Origin: Quillaja saponaria
Lineage: Eukaryota > Streptophyta > Magnoliopsida > Fabales > Quillajaceae
Assembly: GCA_029379385.1 (NCBI GenBank)
Contig: CM055615.1
Location: 3,100,001 to 3,164,000 of the forward strand
Length of the DNA stretch: 64,000 bases
Reading direction: 5' to 3'
The position numbers were made by a program, and so were the translations under genes. Of this stretch, positions 12,503 to 25,404 are shown in pieces (position 1 is the stretch's first letter; every line of letters starts with the position of its first letter). Below the pieces are notes generated by a model. The model made no database searches, had not been told where the DNA came from, and saw nothing but the letters and a program-made list of their open reading frames with translations.

Positions 12503-14074
12503 CTACACAATAACACAAATACAAATTTACCTATTATTACTAATTGTCTGTGTAAGTATCTAATTAATAACTAAACTAATAAAAATGGAGCAAAAAAGGT
12601 GAAAATTGTATCCTTGCTCCTAATAATGCAGAAGGCAAAAAGAATATGTTAAACTTGGTTATTATTACTACAACACCTACCTCTAGAACCATTTACATTG
12701 CCAGTCTCTATAGTAATAGTGTAGCTACTAAGCTATAACCAACTCAAATTACTTTTCTAGTTACAAAATGGGTGCATAATTTTGAGTATAGTAACACTTA
12801 TCCTTATTTAATATGCATATGAACACAATATGAGTAAAATGGGTGTAGAAATATGAGCCCAACAACACTCATCCTTGCAGAAGTTAAGATTTCAAGTGAA
12901 CAAACAAAACATATCTACCATTGCTTTAGAAGCAAATGAAATTAGGAATTGGAAGGTCTAATAATATGGCAAGAATGTTGCTTGGGGTATGGCAGTTCAT
13001 CAAAGATGTAGTGTAATAGGTATTCATGCTGGAAGCATGGTAACTAATTAAGTATTCATAAAAGCACAAAACAGAAAGTTATGCAGAAGAAAGATAGAAC
13101 ATAAATAACTTCTTTAAGAACATAAGAAATTGTGATCAACTAATTAGGTGTCTGTTATAAAAAAACTAATATCTAAATGAGAAATCCACAATCGATTTCT
13201 CTTATCATTTATAGTTCAAACAATTGTCAATTGACAATTTCTCTTATAGATTGTTGGTTTGAAAATTAAAACAAATCCAGCACATCTCATGCTCAAAACC
13301 GAGCCCAGCAACACTTATCCTTATATATGTGTCTCAATCATGTAAGTAAAAAAAATAGATTTTAGAACTTAAGATTTCAGAATTTAGATTTGAGAGTTGA
13401 GAGTTGAGAGTTGAGAGTTTTCCCTTCTTCCAAAAACAACACCGCCACCATTTGTGAGTTTTGTAACTTTGAGAGATGAAGAGTTGTTGGTTGAAATTTG
13501 AGACAGGTTACAAGTCACAGAGGTTACCAACCTTTGTTTGTTCCTTCTTCGAAAAGCAACACCTCTATTGGCACACCAGAGAGGCAGAGATTGTGACTCA
13601 TGAGATGAGAATTCTTAGTTAAGAGTTGGCATGGGAGGGAAAACTAGGATTTTGACTTCGAAGGGAGGGAAAGCTAGGGTTTGTGAGAAATAGAGAAGCA
13701 GGGTAGAGAAAGAGGAGAGGCTGGGCGGCTTGGCCTAGGAATCTAAATTTGGTGTAAATGAATTAGGGTTTCACTTTTGAATGGGCTGATTCGGTGCATC
13801 ACGTTGTAAAATAGAATCATACTCCAACCAGTAACCTTCAAACACATATAAAATAAGTAAAAAATTATATAATTTAAAACTAAGTCAGTCAGATCAGTTA
13901 ACCGACCTTAATATTTTTTGGGAACCAAATAACCGAACCGATTTTGATTATACATAAAATTTTCAACCAATTTAAGAATGGTGGATTTTGGTTTCGGTCG
14001 GTGTTGGCCTACTTCGATTGGTTTAGAGTCGGTAATTCAATTTTTCTGTTAAAATGCTCAGCCCTACAATTTAT

Positions 14075-15400
14075 GTTGTTTTTTAGTTCAAAGTTATATA
14101 GCTTAAATTTTTTATTCTTTTTACTTTGTTATTTGTAAAAAAAATATGTAGTAGATTATTCTATATTAAAGTTTATGTCAACCCACCCAAATTTTAATTG
14201 AGTGCAATTTTTTACCACCAACTTTAAAACTTCGGTGAAATTTTGACCAACCTAATTTGATTGAGTTTGATGAGATTTATCTCAAATCTGACCCACCCAC
14301 CCAATTACACATCCCTTGTATACTAGCTCGTGTAAGCAGACCATGACAAACCGGTGCAAACTGGGTTGTGAGCCAAAAAGAAAATGAAAATGGAGTAAGT
14401 ATCGTCGCCTCATGACTCATGTTCTGTAAAGATCTTCTTGGAGAAACGCAATTTCTCAAGAGCAGCATATATTTGTTATTTTCCCAATAAGAATCAATCA
14501 TTTTCTCATTTTGTGAACCTCAATCAAAGACTTTGGTGAGATGTCAAAAATCGCATGGGTTTCAAGCTTACAAGTTCTTATTACTCAATATTATGAAGAA
14601 AATATGTTCATATATATATATATACATTTTTTTTTTTTGACACCACATATAATATTTGAAAAACATGCATTGCCAGATTATTTATAAGACTGTTAACTCA
14701 GGAAATTGGAATGAGTTTAAGTTCATTCTATTTCTACTCTATTGATCCTTTAAATAATTTCTTGATTTTATCTGAAAAAAGAAATAACTCTTCCAAACTC
14801 GCACCATAAATTTGTTTTTTTTCTTTTCTAATTAGCCTAGCCGAAAAAGAATTAAAAAAAAAAGGAAATTCTTTTACACATCAAATGTGTCATGAATGAT
14901 AAACCTTGTGTGCTACTGCTATGAAATAATGTCTCCAGATCTAGATCCCACTGCCATATAAGAACAAGATCAGAACTAAAGAAATTGAGCAATTAAATAT
15001 GCAGTAAAATACCCACAAACAAAACTTACACAAAAGAATAAAAATGAAAAAAAACTAACCTGGTAAAAGAAAATGGACAAGTGGGTTCAATAACGGGGTT
15101 CTGAATTCCTTCATTCCAGTTTCAGATTGCCATAGGTTTTCCAGTGTAAAATTACAAAATGTCTCAAATTGACATCACTGCCCTATTCTATTCTCCATGA
15201 AAATTGAATTCACACTTTTTCAGGGAATTCCTTGCAGTATCAATTGAACTAGTACAAGCAGAACTTGAATAAAAGAAAAAGAGAGAAAAAAAAAAAAAAA
15301 AACAGGGGAAGAACAGTACAGAACAGAACAGAACAAAGCAGAGCAGAACAGAGCAGAGTCAGACTAAGTTATTGGCATCAGGCAAACCCTGGTGTAGATC
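14075..15400. other. Intergenic sequence between the hAT element and the RING-H2 gene
   Basis: No gene supported. It holds a short (TA)n tract near 14609-14625 and simple A/T runs. The part nearest 15400, including the acagaacagaaca-type run at about 15315-15360, is probably the 3' untranslated region of the minus-strand RING-H2 gene, but no polyadenylation site can be fixed. Confidence 0.5.
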
Positions 15401-15407
15401 ATTATCT

Positions 15408-15866
15408 CTAGGCCGATACAGAGTTATTAGGACGATTAGAAGAAGCTATGGTAGCTCGACAAACTGGGCAGTTAGAGTGATTACTGAGCCACAGATCTAT
15501 ACAAGAAGTATGAAAGGAATGCTTGCACCCACTTAACTGCCGGACTTCTTCTCCGTCAGCAAACACCGACAAGCAAACAGGACATTCAATGCCAACATCT
15601 TTGACATGGGTTTCCTTCTGGTACTTGAGATCAGAAATTGAATCAGTTTCAGGGGGAATTTCGGGGTCGCCGGAGGTGTGATGGGGTCGACGGCGAAATG
15701 GGTTTGGTGGGCACTTGACGGAGAAGATGAAGGTGTAAATTAAGGCTGGGACGGTGACGAGGGCGACGAGGGCGAGGATGAATCCGAGTGGGGATAAGTC
15801 GACGGAGCGTGGCGGAGCTGGAAAAGGTGGAGGTGGAATGTCAAAAATGGTGGGTGCGTTTTCCAT
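15408..15866 (-). CDS. ATL-type RING-H2 finger protein, putative E3 ubiquitin ligase
   Basis: Intronless minus-strand gene. The frame opens at 15926, but I prefer the internal ATG at 15866 because the protein then begins MENAPTIFDIPPPP and runs straight into a proline-rich stretch and the membrane segment, as is usual in ATL proteins; this gives 152 residues. One hydrophobic segment (LGFILALVALVTVPALIYTF) lies at about residues 27-50. Near the C-terminus is a complete RING-H2 finger with spacing C-x2-C-x15-C-x-H-x2-H-x2-C-x10-C-x2-C, including the conserved Trp three residues after the sixth ligand (CIDLW). Known ATLs are membrane-anchored E3 ligases that accept ubiquitin-loaded E2 enzymes and often act in stress or defence responses. 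The substrate cannot be deduced. All zinc ligands are present, so the gene looks intact. Confidence 0.9.
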   Translation of the reverse strand: MENAPTIFDIPPPPFPAPPRSVDLSPLGFILALVALVTVPALIYTFIFSVKCPPNPFRRRPHHTSGDPEIPPETDSISDLKYQKETHVKDVGIECPVCLSVFADGEEVRQLSGCKHSFHTSCIDLWLSNHSNCPVCRATIASSNRPNNSVSA

Positions 15867-15959
15867 GATATGGTGAACAATGATTATCCCATGTGCATTT
15901 GAGATTAAAGCTTTTTTGCTTTTCATAAATATTTTTCTAAAATTATTTTGTTTTCATTG

Positions 15960-18070
15960 AAATTTTTAAGAGCAATAATTGACGGAAGGAAAATGGGAGA
16001 GAGGATGGGTGTTGAGAAGTCAAGAAGACAAAACTCTCGTTTACAGTGAAGCCTCACTAATATATTTTCCCCTTCTTTTGATTATTTTGAATTGAGAATG
16101 ACAAAATAAATAAATTACATTCCTAAGTTTTATATTTTATAGAAATAACACTAGATTCAAAATTTAAAGAAATTAATACTTATTAATACTCCTCTTTTGC
16201 AATGAATGAAAAGTTAATGATATAATTTTTGATAAAAAAATATTAAATAATTATATTTTTATTATAAAAATAAAAAAATTATTTTAATTTTTTTAAATGA
16301 ATAGTAAATATTTTTTTTCTACTTTTTTTAGTATTTTTTCTTATTATTGTAATCTTTTTTTAGCACATTATTTTAAATAAAATAGGAAAGAAAAAATTTG
16401 ACACATGTATAAGAAAACTAAATTTGAATATTAAATAAAATAAAGTTATTTTTTTATTATTAAAGATAAGAATGATATAAAAATATAAACCTATATGAAA
16501 AACTAACAATAACAATGGGTCAAAGTGGTTAAAAAAATATTTCAATTTATAAGCTTAATTTTTTTTTTATTGAATATAAGCTTTAAATAAAAATGAAAAT
16601 CTTATGATTTATGTGTTTTATAAAGTTATTACATGATTTATTAGATTTTAGTTATTCATAATTTTATTTATCGCTTTAAAATTTATTTACTATATACGTA
16701 TGAAATATTTATATTCTATTTAAATAATATATATGTATATATATATATTAAAATTAGAAGCAAAAAAATTAAGGCTAACATAATGTATCTTAAGAAAAAA
16801 GAAATCATAGAGGGAATGTTCAACTTTATTTTTATTTAATATTCAAATTAATGAGTAGATTAATATAATTCTGCTTAATTTTTTTTTGAAGTGCTTGAAT
16901 TTATCTTTCAAATTTATGTAGATTTATATTTTTTTTGTCATAAAAATTAAAGAAAAATCTAACTTTATTGATACATGTGTCAAAATGTTAATAAGAAGAA
17001 ACCTATAAAACAAAAGGTAGAGAAAATATTGAAAAAATTATAATTATTTAGAACTCATTTAAAAAGTGAAAATTAAAAATGATTGTCTTGGCAACTTTTA
17101 AGATAAAATAGACTTTTTAAATATTTTGTCGAAAATTATCTTATAATACTTTAACTTTTTATCTATTGGAAGTATAAATTTTCTCAAAGTTTAGATTTTA
17201 GTATCATATCAATAAATCACAAGGGATAGAGTGTAATTTACTAAAAACAAATACAGTAAACCCCTAATAAAATTGAAGTTTAACTACATATTTAGTCCTT
17301 CTATTTTACCTCAAAAGTCAATGTAATCTGTATTGTTTAAAATTTTCAATTTCATTCCTATTATTTTCCAAATCAATCAATTTAATTCTTATATTATTTC
17401 AAAAATCAAGTAATGTAATTTTTATTGTAAGTTTTCGTCCAAATTGAGTAACACTATCTAACGTAAGTAGACAAAGGAAATCCTACGTGTGCATGTGATA
17501 TAGAAAATAATAGGAATGTTTTATGGCCGGTATTAAATTCCTTCTATAAAAAACTAAACATATATATTTTTTTTTTAAATAAAAATTTGTTATTAAAATT
17601 TTGAAGAAAAAAAGGAGAAAAAAAATAAAATCCAAAAACACATCCATGGTGTTACATGCAATCTCAAACAATCAGAAAATCAGCATCTTCCTTACAAACT
17701 CAAACAAACTAGAAAAAAAAAATCCATTACCCTCAATAATAAAAGGTCACCATCTCAGTGGTCTGCCATTTTTTGATAGTGGTACAAAAATCAAACAAAC
17801 TCATTTCATTCAATGGTATGGATTCAGATCCTCACATATTATTCTTGAAACAGATGAGACCATATATGAAAGAGACATGCAAAACAAAAATACATGAGCA
17901 AGCTAGATAACGAGCGAGACGAATGATGAGCAAAAGAATAATGACGAGGATATATGAGCCTCAGCTCGTACTGTTATTTTTATGTTTTTGTGTATTTAAC
18001 AATTTCAATTTTTATATTTTGTTTTCATATTTGAATTCTACTTGTAAAAATATGGTTTGATCCATAAAAC
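15960..18070. other. Very AT-rich intergenic DNA
   Basis: The part next to 15960 is the likely promoter and leader of the RING-H2 gene. The rest has long A/T runs and only short, low-complexity open frames (for example 16360-16545 and 17601-17897) that I do not accept as genes. Confidence 0.6.
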
Positions 18071-20439
18071 TGTCACACCCCTCGTGGAGGTAGCCGGAGG
18101 AATAGATAATCAAATCACTGTAACCCTGACTTCAAACAATAAACGAACACGACATTTAACTACGCTAAAGAGTAAAAGTAAATTTTATAAAACATGAGCT
18201 TACTAAAAAAATTTGTTTACTAAAACTTATAATAATTTATTAAAAATTTCGACATAAATTCCCCATAAAGTAGAACATGCCTATAAAATTTAAAATACAC
18301 ATTCCTATTGTTATACAATAATAACTACAACAACAAAAACAACAATGAGCTATATTCCAAATCTCATCATATTAACAATTAACTAGACTATTATCCCACA
18401 TAAGACTAGGAACCCCACAACTCTAATGTGACTGCAAACTTTCATCATTTGACTTCAAGATTGAGATTCTAAAAAATTGCCTTGCCGCCAAACACTAAGC
18501 AAAGTCCAATATCGATAACCTCCATCCTCGAGATCCAGTTACTAAAAAAATAACCACAGAAGAAGGATGAGTCTTACGGACTCCGTGAGTGAAAAATTGT
18601 ACCCAAAGAGTACTAGTACCACCCAACACATGTATATAATATATTATTAATTAATATCAACATATCATATATTTCAAAACTACTACTATTACATATATAC
18701 AAATACGAAAATATAAAACCTAGCTAACACATTTCAATTAGTGCATTGTATAATCCACTTAAAACAAACAAAGCAATCAAAACATACAAAGCAAGCCATG
18801 GGCCAACAGAGTAACTAAGCCCCGCACAACAGCATCTCCCCCCACCGAGCATTTACGTGCCTACACAACAGGTTAATTCTCCGTACACAATCTATCCCAC
18901 CGAGACTGAGCACTTATTTCTTTTAAAACAATTGTCAGAATCAAAGTATCTTATATCAGAATATCAAATCAAAATATTCTATGTGCACCTGTATTTCAAT
19001 TTCGGAAATAAAAATAATTTCTCAGAAAAATCTTACTTTGTTGGCCTTTATCTACCACAACCAATATTAAACAAACATAATTCAAATAAATCACTAAAAC
19101 ACTGCACTTACTTATTTTTCATATATCACATCTATTCAAATACATATATAGTTACACATAATAATCTAGTCCCCAAAGGTAATAGCTAACCACTCACATT
19201 TAACCGATTTCATTTGTCACTTACACTTGCGTTCACACATCTCATCAGGTCCATATTAGGATCCAAAATTGAGATTCATATTCCCAAATAACACCTAGTT
19301 CATAAACGTTATTGTTATAATCTTTTAATTATTAAGCTTATATATCAGCTTATATAGGTTTTTTTGTGAAAGTTTTATATTAAGCTATTATATGTCAAGT
19401 AGTATGTACTTTATGTGGTAAGGTTGATAATAAATAGACATTTTAAATGTCTTGACAATGCATAGGATAGAAAGAAACTATTAGAAAAGATAGAAAACAC
19501 TAATGAGTTAGAAATATTAACACTGTCTAAACTTGGGGTTTAAATCAGTGTTCACTCTAATAGTTATATCTTTATCTAGGAAATTCCAAATCCAGTTTCG
19601 TTAAATTTATAAAATACTAGACACATTTAGATTTATAATAGTATATCATTTGAAATTTTTAGATTTATGTATCAATACAGTTTATTTTTTGAAATTGCAT
19701 CAAATTCTGCAAAACACAGAATTTTAGCAACTATGACCTTATCTTAGTTATTTGAACATAACTTTCTCTAGGAAAAAGGAAATCCAATTCCGTTTGTTGG
19801 ATTTATTAATAAAAAAGTATATATTTCTAGATAAGTATCATATGTATTATTTGGATGTGTATATTAGTACAGTTAATTATTTAAAATTTACTCCTTTTAG
19901 GCATTTCATGACCTCCTTAGATAAATGTTTATGTTCAATTACACGCTTAATTAAATTTAATAAAACCAAATTGAAACATTAATTTTAGGAAGTTAGATAG
20001 ATTTATTATTTAGAAATTTTTTCCTAAAATAAGCCTTGAACTCTCTCAATTCTTCGCATAAACAAAACAGGGCACTGGTAACATTCCTGGTCACCAATCT
20101 TTGATTCCAATGTTTATAGAATTCTCATACTTGAGAATTAAATTATGAAACTTTCCAGTATAGTGTTTCCAGATGTTAGGAACAATTTTCATTCAGAGTC
20201 TCAAAGCTAATTCCATCCACAACCCCCGACGACGTCTTTCGGATTGATTGAGGTTCATTAAAAATCCTGCATAACTTAGCTATAGTCTAATAGCTCTAAC
20301 TAACAATATACTTAGAACCAAACTACAAAATTTTGTAGACAACATCTCAAGATCTTAAGCTACACTTTTTCTTTCGAACTCTTAATTGAATTAAGTCCAT
20401 ACAATGCTTGAAATATCAGATGAATTTTATGTTTACGTT

Positions 20440-22089
<1,650 letters not shown>

Positions 22090-22287
22090 TTATTACTTTA
22101 TTTGGTATATAATTTATTTATTTTATAATAATAAATACATAACATTTTCAAAATATATATTAAAATTATACTAAAGTATCAAATTAAACATGCTTAGTTA
22201 TAATATTATTTAATTTATTTATTTATTTTATAACGTAAATTTATTCATTATGTTTTAAAACTCAATTTTATATATCAAATTATAACA

Positions 22288-23402
22288 GAAATGTTATTTT
22301 TAATTATTAGCAATATTTATTTTCTAATTTAACTAGTTTAAAAAAAAACCAATTTTAGAGGAAATAATGAAAATATGTAGGCCTATTTTTGAGAGCAAAA
22401 CGCTGAAGCTAATAAAATAAAATAAAATAAAATATATATTAGAAAGTTATATGCATCCACCTATTTTGTCTACCACATTACTATAGATTATTAACTTATC
22501 AACATCTGCTTATATGCTAGAGTTTATGGATATAAATAAGTATAAACAATAACGTATTTGTGTTCCTAATATTCATGTGGATAATATCGTAAAATACTGA
22601 TGATTTTGTCATTGTGCTGTCACATATAAGTAGATGCTGATAATTATCTGTGTCCGGCTGTCACAAACGATGTCAACTGCAAGAAATTTACCTACATCCA
22701 CTCATCGGTGTTTGCGCACTATCGGGAATGATTTTCAGCAATATCAATTGGGTTATCTGCGACAACACCCTCCTGTCAGTAAGGAAATCAAAGGCAGCTT
22801 GAAATGGCATGAAGGTGGAGAATTTTCACAGTTGAAGCTTGGAAAATTGTGTAAGGCCATGAAAGCCTGCAATACGGTCTTCATTCATTTGAGAATGAGA
22901 AAGATGATCAAATGAGTTCTTCCATTTGATTGTGAAAATTGGGCTTACTTGACGTTCTTTAATAAATCGAGCGGAAGCCATGATGAGGATTCATGAGGGA
23001 TAGAACGAAAAAGAAGAACTTTGAGGCTTCACATGATGGTTCACAATAGATCAAAATTCTCAAATTAATTTGTATGTAAAATGGCAATAAAATTTGTTTA
23101 AGTTGGTCATTTTCTATTTGCTTAGAATAGATTATATTGCAGTTAATTCAATATGCAAATTAAGGAATTCAAACACATTTAATCTATAATCAGAATTGTC
23201 CAATCAACAATTAGAAATATTAAACTATGTGCCAAACAGGCCTACGATGAACAGATATATATCAAAACGAAACTATTCGAATTGAAAAGGATTAAAAAAA
23301 AAAAATCTACAAACAGATTAATTTTTGAACTAAATTAATTCAAAAATTTCAAATGATTTGATTTGAATGAGTTGGTAAATTAAGGAATGGCTATGGATGT
23401 GA
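22288..23402. other. Intergenic between LTR copy 1 and the MULE
   Basis: Mostly AT-rich and without recognisable repeats. The middle (about 22630-22990) is less AT-rich than its surroundings and holds the small minus-strand frame described separately. The rest shows nothing I can name. Confidence 0.5.
22826..22981 (-). CDS. Short unrecognised open frame (51 codons), possible gene fragment
   Basis: A minus-strand ATG at 22981 opens 51 codons beginning MASARFIKERQVSPIFTIKW and ending in QFSKLQL before TGA. The composition looks more protein-like than the surrounding AT-rich DNA. A plus-strand frame of 93 codons (22634-22915) overlaps it, and I cannot say which, if either, is real. No family recognised. 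It could be the remnant of a captured exon. Confidence 0.2.
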   Translation of the reverse strand: MASARFIKERQVSPIFTIKWKNSFDHLSHSQMNEDRIAGFHGLTQFSKLQL

Positions 23403-23411
23403 TTGTAGATA

Positions 23412-23745
23412 AGGACTTTTGGACAGAAGGGTCCAAGTCCTAAAATTTTTAGACAGAATGGTAAATTTTTTACTTTAATAGTCAACATGGGGTAAATGAT
23501 GAAACCGTGTTTTCAAAACACGGTTTCTAGATCCGACCTGGCGTGCCAGGTCACCACATTGCCCATATCACACACTTGCGCGTGGCGCGCGAGTGGCAGA
23601 TGAAACCGGCTTTTGAAAAGCCGATTTCATCCGACTATTTGTCCCCCGCGTGACCCGCGCGAGGGACAAAATTTACAGGCTACCCTGCAGCGCTGCAGGG
23701 TAGCCTGCATCGCTAGGCAGCCTTGCTGCCTAGCACGTCCCAGGC
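23412..23745 (+). repeat. Left terminal inverted repeat of the MULE, with stacked hairpins
   Basis: It pairs with the reverse complement of about 32385-32737. It contains a 32-bp perfect palindrome at 23676-23707 centred on ctgcagcgctgcag. It also has near-perfect hairpins around 23502-23528 (ccgtgttttcaaaacacgg), 23535-23552 (gacctggcgtgccaggtc) and 23600-23632 (ccggcttttgaaaagccg), and tttgtccc/gggacaaa arms around 23638-23670. Confidence 0.85.
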
Positions 23746-24035
23746 TCCCCCCCCCTCCCCTGTCAATAATTCCCTCTCCCTTCCCTATTAATATATTAAT
23801 AAATTACATTAAAATAATTAATTTTTTTATTATACATGATAATAACATTAAAACATACAAACCCTTGAAAAATTTTTTTTCATGAGTTTTGTAAAATTTT
23901 GATAATTTTTAATTTTTAATTTTTATTATATGATATTTTTAAATTTTAAAATATATAGTAATTTCTTAATTTATAGTATATAATATTTTATAAATTTAAA
24001 GTAAATGATAATTTTAAAATTTTTGAATTTAAGAT

Positions 24036-25069
24036 TTTTGAAATTTTTTAAATTTTATCATAAATATTTCTAAAATTCATGATATCTTTTAAATACAAAG
24101 TATATGTTAATTTATATATTTATAGTTTATGATATATTTAAATTTTAAAATGTATGATAAATTTTAAAGTGTATAATAATTATCAAACTTGCACCTTCAA
24201 AATGCTTTAAAATATTATAAAATTTCCTTATTATATTGTTAATGAACTCACAATATTTTCATAGATTAACTATATACTACTACTAATAATAAATGATTCA
24301 AATTAAACATCACAATTAATTGAAATTAAAACTATCCAAATTACAAATTAATTCAAACAACACAAATTTTATCAAATTAAATTAGTCACAAATTTTAAAA
24401 TAAAATTACTATTTCTTTCAAAATAATAAAATCACTTTTTTTCATAGGTATATTACTTACCATAATTATTATGAATTAAATAATTTTTAATTTCGTAATA
24501 AATATATTAATTAATTTAAAACTATCAAAATTAATAACTAATTTAAAACTATCAAAATTACTAATCAATTCAAACATCACAATTAATTCAAATGAAAACT
24601 ATCCAAATTACTAATTGATTCAAACAACACAAATTTATTAATTATAATGTATATTTTAAATTAATAAAATTAAAATATTATGGTTTCATAATTAACTTAA
24701 TTATAAAAATTATTTTTGCCTATTATGAATTAATTAAATAATAAAAAAAATTATTACATATTAAAACATTAAAATACTATCTATAAATAAATTATCCCCA
24801 AACATACAAATACAAAAAATTGAAAATTCTATCCATGCAGCGTTGCAGGAGGCTAGCCTGCAACGCTACAGCCTACCCTGCAGGGCTGTAGGGTAGGCTG
24901 ACAGGCCTGAAACCGGCTTTTGAAATTTTTTAAATTTTATCATTAATTTTTTTTTTTAAATTCAAGATATCTTTTAAATATAAAGTATATGTTAATTTAT
25001 ATATTTATAGTTTATGATATATTTAAATTTTAAAATGTATAATAAATTTTAAAGTGTATAATAATTATA
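24036..25069. repeat. Internal duplication in the left MULE arm bracketing right-arm sequence
   Basis: The segment 24036-24181 is repeated in direct orientation at 24923-25069. Between them lies about 740 bp resembling the opposite end of the element. It begins caaacttgcaccttcaaaat (about 24184), like the DNA at the MURA start (about 30293), continues with the AT-rich repeats found at 30350-31500, and ends with a fragment of inner terminal-repeat sequence (24838-24920, with gaaaccggcttttgaaa). Confidence 0.7.
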
Positions 25070-25404
25070 TGGAATTAAAAATATATGATAAATTTTAAAT
25101 TTCTAGTATATGACAGTTTTTAAATTTTTAAATTTGGTATTTTTAGAATTTAAGATTTTTGTTAATTTTTTAATTCTATAGTGTCTCATAAATTTTTTTA
25201 ATTATAGTTTATGATATTTTAAAATGTTAAAATTCATGATATTGTAAATTTTGGCAGACCCGTACTTGTTTATTCAGAAGTAAATTCTAATTTACAAGTA
25301 TAACTAAATTAAAACATAAACCAGGAAGACTCTTCTCATTACAAGTAACAAACACAAAAATTAAAAATTAAAAAATTTATATAAGGATTTCGAGAAATAC
25401 TGGT

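Larger units (their letters stand above)
6623..14066 (-). mobile_element. Complete but inactive hAT-superfamily DNA transposon (7.4 kb)
   Basis: The element starts with tagggcatagatatca and its right end, read in reverse complement, starts tagggctgagcatttt, so the termini share TAGGGC. It is flanked by taatttat (6615-6622) and caatttat (14067-14074), an 8-bp target duplication with one mismatch; 8 bp is the hAT hallmark. Both subterminal regions are rich in short CCGA/TCGG-type motifs (ggtcggttac near 6690, accgaaccgatt near 13934), as is common for subterminal transposase-binding regions. The transposase gene lies on the minus strand and is broken. The element also contains a LINE scrap and a non-coding insertion of about 1.6 kb. 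About 1.3 kb at the left and 1.5 kb at the right are non-coding. Confidence 0.85.

Noticed and set aside
13385..13432. Repeated gagagtt units, considered as a possible regulatory array
   Set aside because: Only about four short units of a simple heptamer inside the hAT element; best explained as a microsatellite.
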